Assembly (NCBI GenBank): GCA_001695595.3
Contig: MBPM02000013.1
Span: 868,001 to 932,000, forward strand
Direction: 5' to 3'
Length of the DNA: 64,000 bases
From: Plasmopara viticola
Lineage: Eukaryota; Oomycota; Peronosporomycetes; Peronosporales; Peronosporaceae
The position numbers and the translations under genes were made by a program. Positions 47,001 to 56,546 of this stretch are shown piece after piece. The notes beneath the pieces were generated by a model. The model worked only from the letters and a program-made list of their open reading frames with translations, ran no database searches and was not told the origin of the DNA. Position 1 is the stretch's first letter, and each line of letters opens with the position of its first letter.

Positions 47001-47396
47001 GTCACAAAAGACATCGATCCATTGGTGTCTCTCTCGCTCCGTGGCAGCAGCTAAAGTGAGCTTTGTATCTCTGATAAACAGTAAAAAGCCGAAGGGTTTA
47101 GGCTCACTGCACATGCGGATACTTATGGGCGTGTGGGGTGTAAGTGGAATCTCGCCCTTGCGATTACCTTTGCGACTAAAGTATTGCAGCCGTGAACGTT
47201 CGAGCACAAAGTCCCGCCACTTCCACGTGAACAAACGACGGTCTCGACGCATGAGTCTGCCCATCAGCAGAACGCCGCTGCTAGTGTCGGATGCAAGCAT
47301 CAGCGCGTTGGATGAGGTGTCATAGGCTGTTGCGCTGGTAGTAGCAGCGATAGAGGACGTACAATATACTACGTCGTCTCCATCTGAATGCCGCAT
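44055..47396 (-). CDS. PH - chalcone-isomerase-like (x2) - PH tail-anchored protein
   Basis: This intronless 1113-residue protein is multi-domain. PH-like domain one spans about residues 41-135 (MGRLMRRDRRLFTWKWRDF to a conserved tryptophan in HQWIDVF). A chalcone-isomerase-like fold spans about 237-424 (FPPSL, AVGMYIDPE, FYDHLL, LCKSIQALFFD, GLVERLPSL). An acidic D/E run lies at 445-475. A second, degenerate chalcone-isomerase-like unit covers about 545-700 and 790-825, split by a serine-rich insert. PH-like domain two spans about 856-983 (SRWSKRWCRLDGTLF, EEWLESL). A single TM segment at about 1079-1096 near the C terminus suggests a tail-anchored or membrane-tethered protein. PH domains suggest lipid contact; the fold of the middle part in other organisms includes fatty-acid-binding proteins. 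Function is inferred to be lipid binding or transfer at membranes. Confidence 0.8.
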   Translation of the reverse strand: MRHSDGDDVVYCTSSIAATTSATAYDTSSNALMLASDTSSGVLLMGRLMRRDRRLFTWKWRDFVLERSRLQYFSRKGNRKGEIPLTPHTPISIRMCSEPKPFGFLLFIRDTKLTLAAATERERHQWIDVFCDVFHASVEQTSADNKAERRARPMFLPIPDLGHDGLDYTSSASNLLVPQSNSMEYPDAGDRGQSTPTMAHNHLDHEHGVNLKRDEFGEDLIPILESRMTYGPMKEMYSRITFPPSLANGDLLVGVGPIVRRMGWTDERILAVGMYIDPETATRELDKFYGRDAKSLYGDQQFYDHLLYHTTFRRSFVVTARKRVSKSVLTALLRDELGPRMGANAIALQTFLGFIEKSLKKAESMVMRIHEDGRFEYRLRSQLYPPIASRSLCKSIQALFFDSNSIQHDAKRGLVERLPSLWGGEVLDAQDEIFGNVHERKSSMDSDDDDDDSDSEDFEDDSEIEDLFGAVEDEHDSSFQDEGHEKKEQLSDRQEETHVTTRLRTSSRSKRHSRNGSSMLNSEPSTKDEWADYDDEELEVMRRESRSLVVHFGPMVDRQSNVMFSGELAADGSALLGTWSHEFAVPLVDAEPNDSPSYRFTVGLYVDPGAISESLLKYKGLSIGSIVQDTDYFRQFSLGKFQKHLIFKVDANMTLRVFLEYFSTRLSSLLSSFEDVKQPVESLVDLWNHAHPQQQQLELCSKDEVRISVSADKKVVLRVKKRGSFKDDKKPICSGSSTALASSSSEKGIVASGGSCDSTATQSSRSGLSGETSLSHTSTSGPNSEMELMLPSPFYFALESLIFGFHAIDPAARTQLMERVPNLLDLARDDLVHTYHDEIQALRENYKRQKPENRVKVGYLSISFDKRKLQRIADKGGAKQVTIVPSRWSKRWCRLDGTLFSYYSHKRSRKYRDMMELTRCEVVEITATSGPDVARFAWEKGENDSIRIAIIKPNGEILALRTETIYEGEEWLESLMDASKVRRKAGSPDKWMTWDANFSQLQRRSSSTHDQLLSDRGPTSGMSSTYDRDRHSSVDHDVKLAGSASIHAHDEDGDDYDSDEEIVEKEGSLLSWVREDPRHAVIAFLLLFIVYLASVMHNTHSIFIETAELSDKS

Positions 47397-47959
47397 GCTC
47401 GTGAAGTTTTACTAACAAAATGCGATTGCGCGAGGGAGGACAGCAGGACGACAAGTGCCCAGTGCGGCATCGACTGCCGTTATGGCGATAGAAGTAACGA
47501 TATGAAGTAAGTAACTTTCGATACTTCCTTTGTATGTTTCTGATTGGCAGAATTTGGCTATAAGGCTGCAGCTTGTAGCATATACAATTTGCAAGAAGAA
47601 CAACGGAACGTTCCGCCTTTTTTTATGATTGTAATGGTAACGTAAATGATCGAATTGGTAGCCAGTATGGAATTAGTAGCCAATTTTGCTATACCACCAT
47701 CAAAGTAATAGCCACTATCAAATCCATGTAAAAGAATGATTAAGCAGTCGAAGAGTGCAAAAATTGTGTGGACATAAGCATCACAGCAACTTTCCACCTA
47801 TCGTTGATCGCAGCATGCTCGGCCACTGAACACATCATATCACCAACGTTCATTCTGCCTGGCAAACGTGTTGCTCGTTCTGGGTTGAATGAAGGCGTTG
47901 TGAAAAGGCAACCGTGACAAGAAAAGGGAGTGGTTTTATAGCAAAAAGATCTTCTTATA
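47397..47959. other. Promoter region and intergenic, no gene recognised
   Basis: Upstream region of the PH-domain gene. Short frames only. Nothing is recognised before the transposase relic. Confidence 0.5.
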
Positions 47960-48601
47960 TGACTAGATCAATTTTCCGAACCACCAAACGTAAGGAACCC
48001 TATCATTCTAGTATTTGATCGATACGGTTTCCATATATAAATGCGAATCGTTACGAAAGCTTTAAATCAAGGGATATTGCTGGTTTACTTGCCGTCAAAT
48101 TTGCAGCCACTAGACATTGCAGTGTTTTCGAGTTCCAAAAAGCGAATTTGTGCCTCTTTTCAAACGAATATGATGACAACTGGAGTATCAAAGATAGCCA
48201 ATTAGTATGGATTTGCCTAGCTAGTATTACATGGCGTGATGGAATGAAAGATACAGACTGCAATGCAGCTTTTATATCCACCTATCTTAGTAAACACGAT
48301 GGAAAGATTGAAGCTCTTTAAAGATGAAGAGTCTAAACAACTAGAAGGGTTGAGCGGTTGCGAATTAAAGGGAAAATCCGCTAGAGATTATAGCGCTGCC
48401 CAACCAACGAGAAACGTACGAAAACAGGCGACAGTTGATGTTGCCAAGCGTTTACTTACAAAGAAGCTTTTACAATCAGCTGATGATACGAAAAGAAGTA
48501 AACTAGGAAACGACCTTAAATTGAGCCAAGCAAGTCGGAGGAGAGTATGGATGAGGTCAACAGACCTTAAGGTTTGCGAACATATTTTAAAGCTGTTGTG
48601 A
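47960..48601 (+). pseudogene. Pogo/Tigger-like DDE transposase relic, C-terminal part
   Basis: Reading with a few breaks gives PPNVRNPIILVFD, then ALNQGILLVYLPSN and LQPLDIAVFSSSKK, which is the conserved tail of DDE_1 (pogo/Tigger) transposases around the second and third catalytic region. A further frame at 48263-48601 continues to a basic C terminus. An in-frame stop occurs just after the IILVFD block, and the catalytic N-terminal part is missing. The element is dead. No terminal inverted repeats were found. Confidence 0.7.
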
Positions 48602-50221
48602 ACAATAGCAGTTGATGTGAATGGCTTCTAATTCGATGACACGATTCGTCTGTCAATCTTTTATAAAGTATTTTGTAATGGACAATTAACTGTTGGTAAT
48701 GCGATTTATTGCATGCGATTGTATTGTCTACTGCCTGTTTCACTATACTTCAAGATTCGCACAGAATTCATTCACTACATAGTACAATACGATTTGCTTG
48801 AGCATCGAAAAATGCTAGTATTTCGCTGAGTTACGTTGAATAAAAAGAAAAGTAACTTGACAACATGTGCGACGGGGTCACACAGCACATCGCACAGAGA
48901 TGACATGTAGGAAGATATGAAGTGTACAATACACTGCAGTTTAAAGACTCATTCATGATACTGTATGTATGTGTTTTGGTCTTCTCTCTGATTTTGTGAA
49001 GCATCTAAGTGTGTTGGCTTTTTCCTCTCAAGATGCCTTGTCGAATCAACCTTTGACAGCGCGTCGGCCTACAAACGTAGCGCCTCAGCGCACGTACTGT
49101 GTCTCCAAACGAACGGTCAACTATTTCCGTCCATCGTCTGCTTATTGATGGTCTGCTGCTGAAATCAGCCAGCAGGTTCTGATATTTAAAATAGCATTTG
49201 CCGTAACGCGTCGATATTCGTGAGTCCCCAGTCGAAACCATCGCGTCCATCAGGTCCCTTTTATATATCGTATCATTGCTATTGTTAATACACTATTTTG
49301 ATCAGCGGCACACGATCACTGTACAACGTTCGTGTAGCCATTATCTGGCAAGCCAAAGACGAGGATAATGCTTACGCTGGTACAGACAGTCTTTATAAAA
49401 GGGCGGACGTTTGAGCCAAAGGTTTGGCGCTCTGGCCAATCTTGCATACTTGGACAATCGGGGGATACCAATTCGCGGTAAAAGCCGAAAAAAAATACGC
49501 CTTCTTCAGTCTGTGTGACCGCTGATTGGATATTTGTGTGCCGACGAAAGTATATCTTTTGTCGTTTAGAAGAGCGACCCGGGCTAAATTTTTCGGATGC
49601 ACCCTATAGTAGGGCAGACCGATTGACCACTCATACTAATACAAATGCGAAGGGTTAGCACTCGACTTTCGTATCTTCACCTGTGAAATGAAAGCTAATG
49701 AGTCTGATGGCAAATCTAGCACGTTTTGGACTTTACCCTCGGCCGTCGAGCCACATTGGATACATTGTCGATGACTTAGGGGATCTATGCAGTCTCAGCG
49801 GTCAAATAGCTAGGCATGTGTCCACCGAGGCACCCGTAGTGCTTCTAACTAAACTCAAATTACGATGGCGGAGGTGTCTGCTGACGACCAGGCGAGAAGA
49901 AGCGGTATCCATGCTTTCTGTCGAAAGGGAGAACCTTTTTTAGCTCGATCGGCTTTTTGGCATGCAAACCATTTTTGACTCATCACTAAATTTGCAGGAG
50001 TTGTCGTCGGTGTAAAGTCCCTCTTTGGTGCACATGCACCCTCAAACGCCAAAGCAACTTTCTTAGTGGCCTGCTTAGACATTTTTAAATGACTCGAGCG
50101 AATTCTTGCTGCCTGATTAATATTCTTCATGGCTAAAGTGACTTTTTGTTTTGAAGTCATAAGAGTGATGGTAGCGTTTATCCCTCTTTTACGACAAAAT
50201 GTAAAATCTAGTGAGGATGCA

Positions 50222-50265
50222 GTGCACAACTTGGCAACGCGATAACGCAATACAATACAATACAA
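50222..50265 (+). repeat. SINE-type 3' tail, truncated or from a partner element
   Basis: GTGCACAACTTGGCAACGCG followed by a run of ATACA repeats matches the last about 44 bp of the two SINE copies with two substitutions. The sequence before it does not match the SINE body, so this is either a truncated SINE or the 3' end of a different element that shares the tail. Confidence 0.7.
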
Positions 50266-52074
50266 TCTGACCTCTGCTTATTGCAGTAGCAAATTCAGGT
50301 GATTATTAATAATAAGAGGTAGAACTATAGCATGTAAAAATTATATCGAATAAATTGCTCTTTAACCTGCAGTCAATAAACCTTTAAGACTGAGGATAAT
50401 CGCATACCTTCTCGCACGCATATTATGTGCAAGATGCTTTGTGGACTCTTCACGGGGGAGATGGTGAATTGAACATGGGGGCGTGTAATAGCATGCTGTT
50501 TAAACTATTGCTAATGGCTACAAAAATATTAAGGGCCTTTTTAAGGTTTTAGCTGGCTTACTATTACGAAAAGCTCATAAAAGCTTTGAATGAGACCTGA
50601 CATTTCCGCTCATGAAAAATGGCCGGACGTTAGCTATACAGGCCAATCAGAATGTCGCTTTGCCGATTTCCTCCAAAGTTTTTTTTACATGCACCACTTC
50701 TTTTACTATCAATGTAGCCCCATTTGCGAGCCCCTAGGTATTGCAAGCGCAGACTTAAAGAAGGAACGTAAAAATGGGACTCAGTGGGGTGACCGGAGTG
50801 CGGGGACTAGATCGGGCAGTGAATATATGTTTGCACATCACAGGTCTTTATTGACCACAGCTGGAGCGTCCAGCGACACGAAAGCAAAGTAGTCTCAGCG
50901 TCATCGGCGATGATGTAGCCCCAAGCGCAACAATGGCGACATCGTTACGACGACGACGGGCCTTAGATGGAGGAAGAGCGTGTGACTGGATGCAGTGAGC
51001 TGTAAAGCTGCGTTATGGGAGGCGATACCACTTTAAACATTTGCAAGACAATTATTCCGGATGCTCTAGACCACTTCCGGGACTGACGAAAGCTTTCCAG
51101 TAAAAAATGAATAGCGCATCGTGTGAAGCGCTTCAGCAATTCTCGTACGCATATATCCGGCGTACTAACAAGATGCGCTAGGCCCAAGTAAGCTTCGTCA
51201 TGCAATTGGCGTACTACAAATAGTTGTGCTTGAGAGTCCGCAACGACGCATAAATCAGCGACCATTTACGTAACGTCAGCGTCAAGAAGGGTTGCTAAAG
51301 CTGCGATATTGAGGCTTGCCCAACGCAAGATGAAATCGCCGCTTAAATACGCAATGTCGAATAGGCTCCTATAGGTCGCCGAATTTAATCAATTTCTGAG
51401 TAAAGCATCGCTTGTTGCAACGTGCCTCGCGAGCGATTCATTTATCGAGAATAAATTCCAAGGAACCGGGTTTTGTGGTGTTGCTTACGCCCACGCTCAC
51501 CACGAGTGATTGCGCGGTCTCTTGAGGGAGTGATCGTGATTATGATAAACATTTGGAACATTTCGAACGAGGGTACGACAATTTCTTCATCGAGAAAAAC
51601 CTAAACCATCGGATCTTGAACATTTGCGCGGTATCATACCGGAGTGGTATCTCTATTAGACTTTGTGATCCATTTAATGCCTTGCACAAGTCAAACGGCG
51701 AAAAACTGATACGACGGCTCCTCATTTTGCCTGAGAACGCATAAGTGCGCTAATTTATATTCGTGTGGTGCTAACTAAGTACACGGGTGACTTTAGCAGC
51801 AAATGTGTTTTTTTTGGTAATGCTACGCAGAAACTTGATGAAGGTTATTTTCTTGAGTAGACTGGAGTGATTTGCGATTAAGTGTAGCTAAAACAAAACT
51901 TTGTTTTTTGGAAAGTATAGAAGAAGTTGCAGGGACAGGATTCATACCGCGCAGCGCGCTTAAGCGTAATATAAACATTTCATGCATTTCGGTTTAGCTA
52001 TACATGGGATCCACTTTTCCAAATTTTATTACGTTACCTTGGTAGTTGCTGTCGTACGAAAAGTAGACTCATTG

Positions 52075-52182
52075 GGCTCTTGAAATCTTTTTTGTGATAA
52101 GGATATAAATGAAAGAATCAGAGAGCTCGTGGCTCTTGAAATCTTTTTGTGATAAGGATATAAATGAAAGAATCAGAGAGCT
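52075..52182. repeat. Short tandem duplication, 56-bp period
   Basis: A unit beginning GGCTCTTGAAATCTTTTT occurs twice (52075-52130 and 52131-52182); the copies differ by one base in a T run. Confidence 0.9.
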
Positions 52183-53612
52183 AAGGAACAGTGACTCGTA
52201 ATTGATTTTGAGGGAGCAATCTTTCTAAACAGCTTTGCTTTCAACTTTGACTAGCAGTGACACCTCCAGTAAGGAGGGCTTGTCAATGGTCGTCGCTGTC
52301 CTCGCCCGAACGATAGTAAACTCATGCGCGTGCCGCTCTAAAGTATAGCTGAACCTACCTTAAAGGAGGCCTTTCCGCTTCGTGAGAGACGAAGTTATCG
52401 CCACTTCCGTCCGCTTAATTCTTCCATCACCAAGCCACGCGACAACTTTTCTGAAAATGCATTTATTAAGCGCCTTTGCGACGGAAAGGACCGTGATTCG
52501 ACCGTCATTTCTACAAATCAAACGATGTATTACAACTATTGTTTGCTTAGATGCCTGCAGCTTCACAACCACTATTTGATTAGATGCATGTACCCCAAGT
52601 AGAGGTAACGTGGGAGCACTGACTACGCTTGCGCAAACGTAAAACGTGCTTGGCGTGTTTGAGCCTCATCAAAAGTAGAGTGTGTGAAACATATCTTCGA
52701 CGTTTATATGAGTAGTGTTTTTTTCTGCGTGTGCTGCTGCTCAGATTGTATAAGCAGCGACTATTTTTTTGTTTAGGCTTGGCTTGTCTAAATCGCTTTC
52801 CATATTATATAGTATGCCTTTGGCGCCAGATGGTGGTGACGAAGGAGACAAGCGCATTTCGCTCAAACCAAATTTGTTTTTTCGCCGACTTTACAGTATG
52901 TTCAGTGCTCAAGCTCTATTGTGTGGTGAACTCACAATATTGAATCCAATGACTATATTAAACTTCCTGCTATAAGGCTTGCCCGTATGATATCGGATTT
53001 ACAGAGGTATAATTTGTTTACGAAACTCAGTTCGTGGACTGTTTCTGCAGCCAGCAGTCTATAAATCCTTAGTTATAATATAATGTCGGATCCTATCGTA
53101 CCTAGAAGAAGAATGCCATCTACTGTATGAGGGCGCGGAACATCTTTGCGATACTACGGTACTATCGAGCTTATCGGCCCTATGTTTCCCGACACACGTT
53201 TTCAATATGGGCGTGATAAATGTCGCGGAGGCGCTCGAGCGCATAGACGACGTACTACAGGCATCCTCTTGGAGTGCCAGCGCACATTATTTTTATATAG
53301 TTAGCAGTGCTATGCGACAAAATTGCTATTGAAAGATCGTGGAAGTGCAGCTTAGTAGTCAGGGGTGGCTCTGATGCTACTATACATGAAGCACTTCTTT
53401 CATCATTATTGTATAGCAAGTGATGCAAACACTTTACTCTGTCTTGAACCCACCGAAAGTCCGCGGAGTCACACGTATATTTTAAGATAAAAGGGCGAAA
53501 TTGTAATATAGCACTGAATCTTCGGCCTACTTCGTTTTCAAATCGTTTCCATTCCCAAATCGGCAGCCTACCATTTATCCGACTCTACCCGACCCGACTT
53601 CGCCGCCTCGCC

Positions 53613-54926
53613 ATGCGTCCGTTGGCCTGGAGTCGTACCGACTCGCCGTCGCCAAACGATGATGTCCGTCAGTTCCTTAGCGAGATAGACGAGCAAGAGA
53701 TACTACGTATTATAACTAAAAATTATCGTCACGAGCAGCATATAACCTCAGACGACGTGCGCTTCGTCGTGCGTTCTGTCGCCAGCAAAGGCGGCGCCGT
53801 CAACCTTCCGCCTGACTTTCCGCCCGTGCGCTGGATTCTTAATTTTAAACGCGCGCATGGCTTTTCGCACCTCACTAATACTCTGCTGCCCGAGTCGCCC
53901 AAGTACTTAGGCTTGAGGCGTTTATCAGCTAATTACGTAAGTAGCGGAGGCAGCAGTGACGACGAGAGGACCCAGTTCGGTAATCAGCACGCTGCAGCCC
54001 CAGATTCAAGTGCTAATGCTTTGACTAGCTTGCGCTTAGCTCACATGCGTCGTCAACAGCAACAGCAGCAGCAACATCGACGCCAAATGGTTATCGACGA
54101 CCACCGCGCGTCAAATTTGCCGCAGCAGTGCGAGAACGCGGGGGAAACGGAAGAATTTGGCTCTTTTACCAGCAGTGGTAGTGAAAACGGAGCCACGACT
54201 GGGGCCAGTGGCAGCTTAAGTGGAAGTTCAGGTATTGCACCTTCATCAACTCCTGAGAGCAATAACGTCACAGAGCCGTCACAAGGCAGTGCGCCGACAC
54301 AGAATGAGAAGCGCAGCTATAAGTTGAGCCACACTGTGCCAGCCGAGACGTGGGAGAAAGCAATTGCCGCTGTGGAACAGCAGGGCATGAGTCTACGTGC
54401 TGCTGCTAAAATCTACAACGTGCACTTTGCAGCTCTTCACCGACGCGTCAAAAAGCGAGCTCAGGGAGGACAATCGCACAAGGGCAACAATAGCTATTTC
54501 CACCCAAGCGACGAAGCCGGGATTGTGCGCGTGGTGGTTGCTCACGCGGAGCTTGGTGTTATCATGACATTCGACGAGCTTATGAAGCTTGTCGAATCTG
54601 CTGCGCTGCGCAAGCTTCCAAATCTCTCAGTGGACGATGCACGTAAACTCATGGTGCACTTTCAGTCACGCAACGAGCAATCTATCCGCCATATCATCGA
54701 CGACTGGCCACCGACTCTGCCCGCAGTGTCATCGGGCGGCTCTGTTGCAAACAACTACTATTTGGAGCATCCAGGCTACGACCACGGGGTCAAAGCGTCT
54801 ACAGTTACGCAGCGATCGTTGGCTGCGCGCGCTGCGGAAAAAACGAATGATCCGACTAATATTTCTACTCGATTCGGTTCCTTTTTTCGAAGCACGGTAC
54901 CAGCGATCACGTCCTACCAAGCTTAA
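53613..54926 (+). CDS. Psq-type helix-turn-helix DNA-binding protein
   Basis: This intronless 437-residue protein has three recognisable parts. Residues about 13-85 form a helical module (EIDEQEILRIITKNY to a PPDFPPVRWILNFKRAHGF block) resembling the CENP-B/Tc5-transposase type DNA-binding region. A glutamine run (148-154) and serine-rich linker follow. Residues about 236-283 form a Psq/Pipsqueak helix-turn-helix (WEKAIAAVEQQGMSLRAAAK then ALHRRVKKRA). Residues about 293-365 form another helical module (FHPSDEAG to MVHFQSRNEQS) like the second CENP-B-type helix-turn-helix. No DDE catalytic domain is present, so it is more likely a transcription factor, possibly domesticated from a transposase. 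Nuclear localisation is inferred from the basic stretches. Confidence 0.75.
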   Translation: MRPLAWSRTDSPSPNDDVRQFLSEIDEQEILRIITKNYRHEQHITSDDVRFVVRSVASKGGAVNLPPDFPPVRWILNFKRAHGFSHLTNTLLPESPKYLGLRRLSANYVSSGGSSDDERTQFGNQHAAAPDSSANALTSLRLAHMRRQQQQQQQHRRQMVIDDHRASNLPQQCENAGETEEFGSFTSSGSENGATTGASGSLSGSSGIAPSSTPESNNVTEPSQGSAPTQNEKRSYKLSHTVPAETWEKAIAAVEQQGMSLRAAAKIYNVHFAALHRRVKKRAQGGQSHKGNNSYFHPSDEAGIVRVVVAHAELGVIMTFDELMKLVESAALRKLPNLSVDDARKLMVHFQSRNEQSIRHIIDDWPPTLPAVSSGGSVANNYYLEHPGYDHGVKASTVTQRSLAARAAEKTNDPTNISTRFGSFFRSTVPAITSYQA

Positions 54927-55125
54927 TCGACCACGAGTCTCGTGACACTACCAAGGCGTCTGTCTGTTTCAACGGACGCTTCATTGTGATGTTTGTATAA
55001 CGCGAGATTACTACCTCTAACCCTCGTGGTGACGTTAAAAGATTAAGTCCGTTGTGGATAAAAAATTAAATTTCAAGTTGAGTACACGGATGCGTTTTTT
55101 CTTCAATAATTATTAAAGGAATCGT
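54927..55125. other. Short intergenic before TIR element
   Basis: 3' flank of the Psq-type gene. Nothing is recognised. Confidence 0.5.
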
Positions 55126-55375
55126 TAAACTGCCGGTACCCTTTTGGTAAACTGCCGGTACCCCATTTATTTTAGCCAATGAGATTAGTTCATTCTATCA
55201 ACGGGAGCAACGAATTGTTTTTTTAACCATTAAAAAGAGAAAGCAATACCCATCTTGTACCCCTTTTTGTCAACTGCCGGTACTCCTTGTTTTTTAAGAA
55301 ATAACTCCTACTCACCTCTTCTCAATATCTTCTCAACATCACTCTCCTCGCACTCTTCTTCTCGCAATTAATACT

Positions 55376-55770
55376 ATGCAACCCTTTAAAGAGCCCTCGT
55401 ACAGCACTCTGGAAGAAGCAAATCCTCGCACATCGAATGCGCCGAATGCTGGATCGCATGCGAGCCTGGACGGTAGTGACTTCGGTGGAGGAGTCTCTAC
55501 TTACGCTATCGCGTGGCCGACCATCTGGATTCACTCGACGCCTACCTTTGCAGTCTGAGCATGTAGAGATGGCTGCTAATGCAGAGGCGCCTTTGCTCCG
55601 CAGGTGCAGAGTGTGCAGAGGGACTGGTCACAATGCCAGATCATCAGCACCAGCGACTGTGCCATCTATCGGTATGCAAACATTTTTTGAAATGCGCTCG
55701 ACCCTTCTACTTCTCATTCTTCTGAACTTTTCTTTGGCAGATTTCGATACTGTAAATGATATTTGAATAC
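55376..55770 (+). other. Exon-like frames inside the TIR element
   Basis: An ATG frame at 55376-55558 (60 codons, MQPFKEPSYSTLEE start) overlaps a second frame continuing to 55766 that holds a CRVCRGTGHNARS word, which resembles a CCHC-type zinc knuckle (final cysteine missing). A frame change, intron or mutation would be needed to join them. The SINE inserted 24 bp after the second frame. Function is unknown. Confidence 0.4.
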
Positions 55771-55801
55771 TTTTATATTATGTAAAATCACGTCGCTCAA
55801 A

Positions 55802-56130
55802 TTTTCGGAAAAGGTTGGGGTGACGCCCTCCTTCCAAGCGCGGGGGCTAAATGCTCGCGCGCTTCGGGCAGGTGCTCTCGGGCATCTGCAGGTTTCTAAC
55901 GAGTCTCACCCTCGACGCGACGGTCTCCAGCACCAGGGCGCCACCTGGGCTCTTACCAAGTCAGAACTACACAAAATAATGGAAGACCCTCACGGCCTCG
56001 GTGGTGGCTGCACTGCCCGCCGAACGAGACCCGACGTATGCGGACACCACTCTATGCCGTGGACTAGCCAGACTGAGCCTAGCACGTGCATAACTTGGCA
56101 ACGCGATAACGTAATACAATACAATACAAT
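55802..56130 (+). mobile_element. SINE-type retroelement, copy 2
   Basis: A 329-bp unit close to the copy at 30724-31048, ending in the same ATACA-repeat tail. It is flanked by a perfect 12-bp target duplication ACGTCGCTCAAA (55790-55801 and 56131-56142). It lies inside the TIR element and is therefore younger than that insertion. Confidence 0.9.
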
Positions 56131-56546
56131 ACGTCGCTCAAAACAATACATATATATATATACCTAAAAGTCATGCAAATGCGCATACTCATAAAGGAAA
56201 GACGACGTAGAGGAAGGCGCATTTCGATAACTTGTTCAGTGCTGCTTTCATTGACAGAAAAATATTGCTCTCTTTGACGGAATTGCTCCTTTTTTATTAG
56301 CTAAAAACAGGGGGAACCGGCAGTTCACGAAAAAGGGTTTTACCGGAGGGGTAATGCATTCTCTATTTATTAGTTGAAAAAGCATTGTGTTCATCAAAAA
56401 AGATAACTGATAGAATGAACTAATCTCATTGGCTAAAATCAAGGGGTACTGGAAGTTTACAAAAAGGGTACCGGCAAATAATAATTCCCTTCTTTGAACA
56501 TACATTTAATTTTAAGTGTGATAATTCAGTAAAGACAGTTGATCGC

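Larger units (their letters stand above)
48602..53612. other. Gene-poor, relic-rich stretch
   Basis: No intact gene was recognised. A minus-strand frame at about 49855-50265 (up to 136 codons, without an ATG at its listed start) has coding-like composition but no family. Frames at 50590-50892 (+) and 50963-51265 (-) are unsupported. A SINE-type tail lies at 50.22 kb and a tandem duplication at 52.1 kb. Confidence 0.45.
55126..56478. mobile_element. Terminal-inverted-repeat element with nested SINE
   Basis: Left terminal repeat about 55126-55318 and right terminal repeat about 56280-56478 are imperfect reverse complements. Both contain subterminal repeats of ACTGCCGGTACCC-type words and share a long word TTTAGCCAATGAGATTAGTT followed by CATTCTATCA. 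The element contains a small exon-like frame and a SINE; without the SINE and its duplication it would be about 1 kb. No transposase motif is present, so it would be non-autonomous. Exact ends and target duplication are uncertain. Confidence 0.75.

Noticed and set aside
55763..56167. 134-codon frame across SINE copy 2 (and 30900-31103 across copy 1)
   Set aside because: The frame starts in flanking DNA and runs through the SINE body and its tail; the SINE structure with target duplications explains it.
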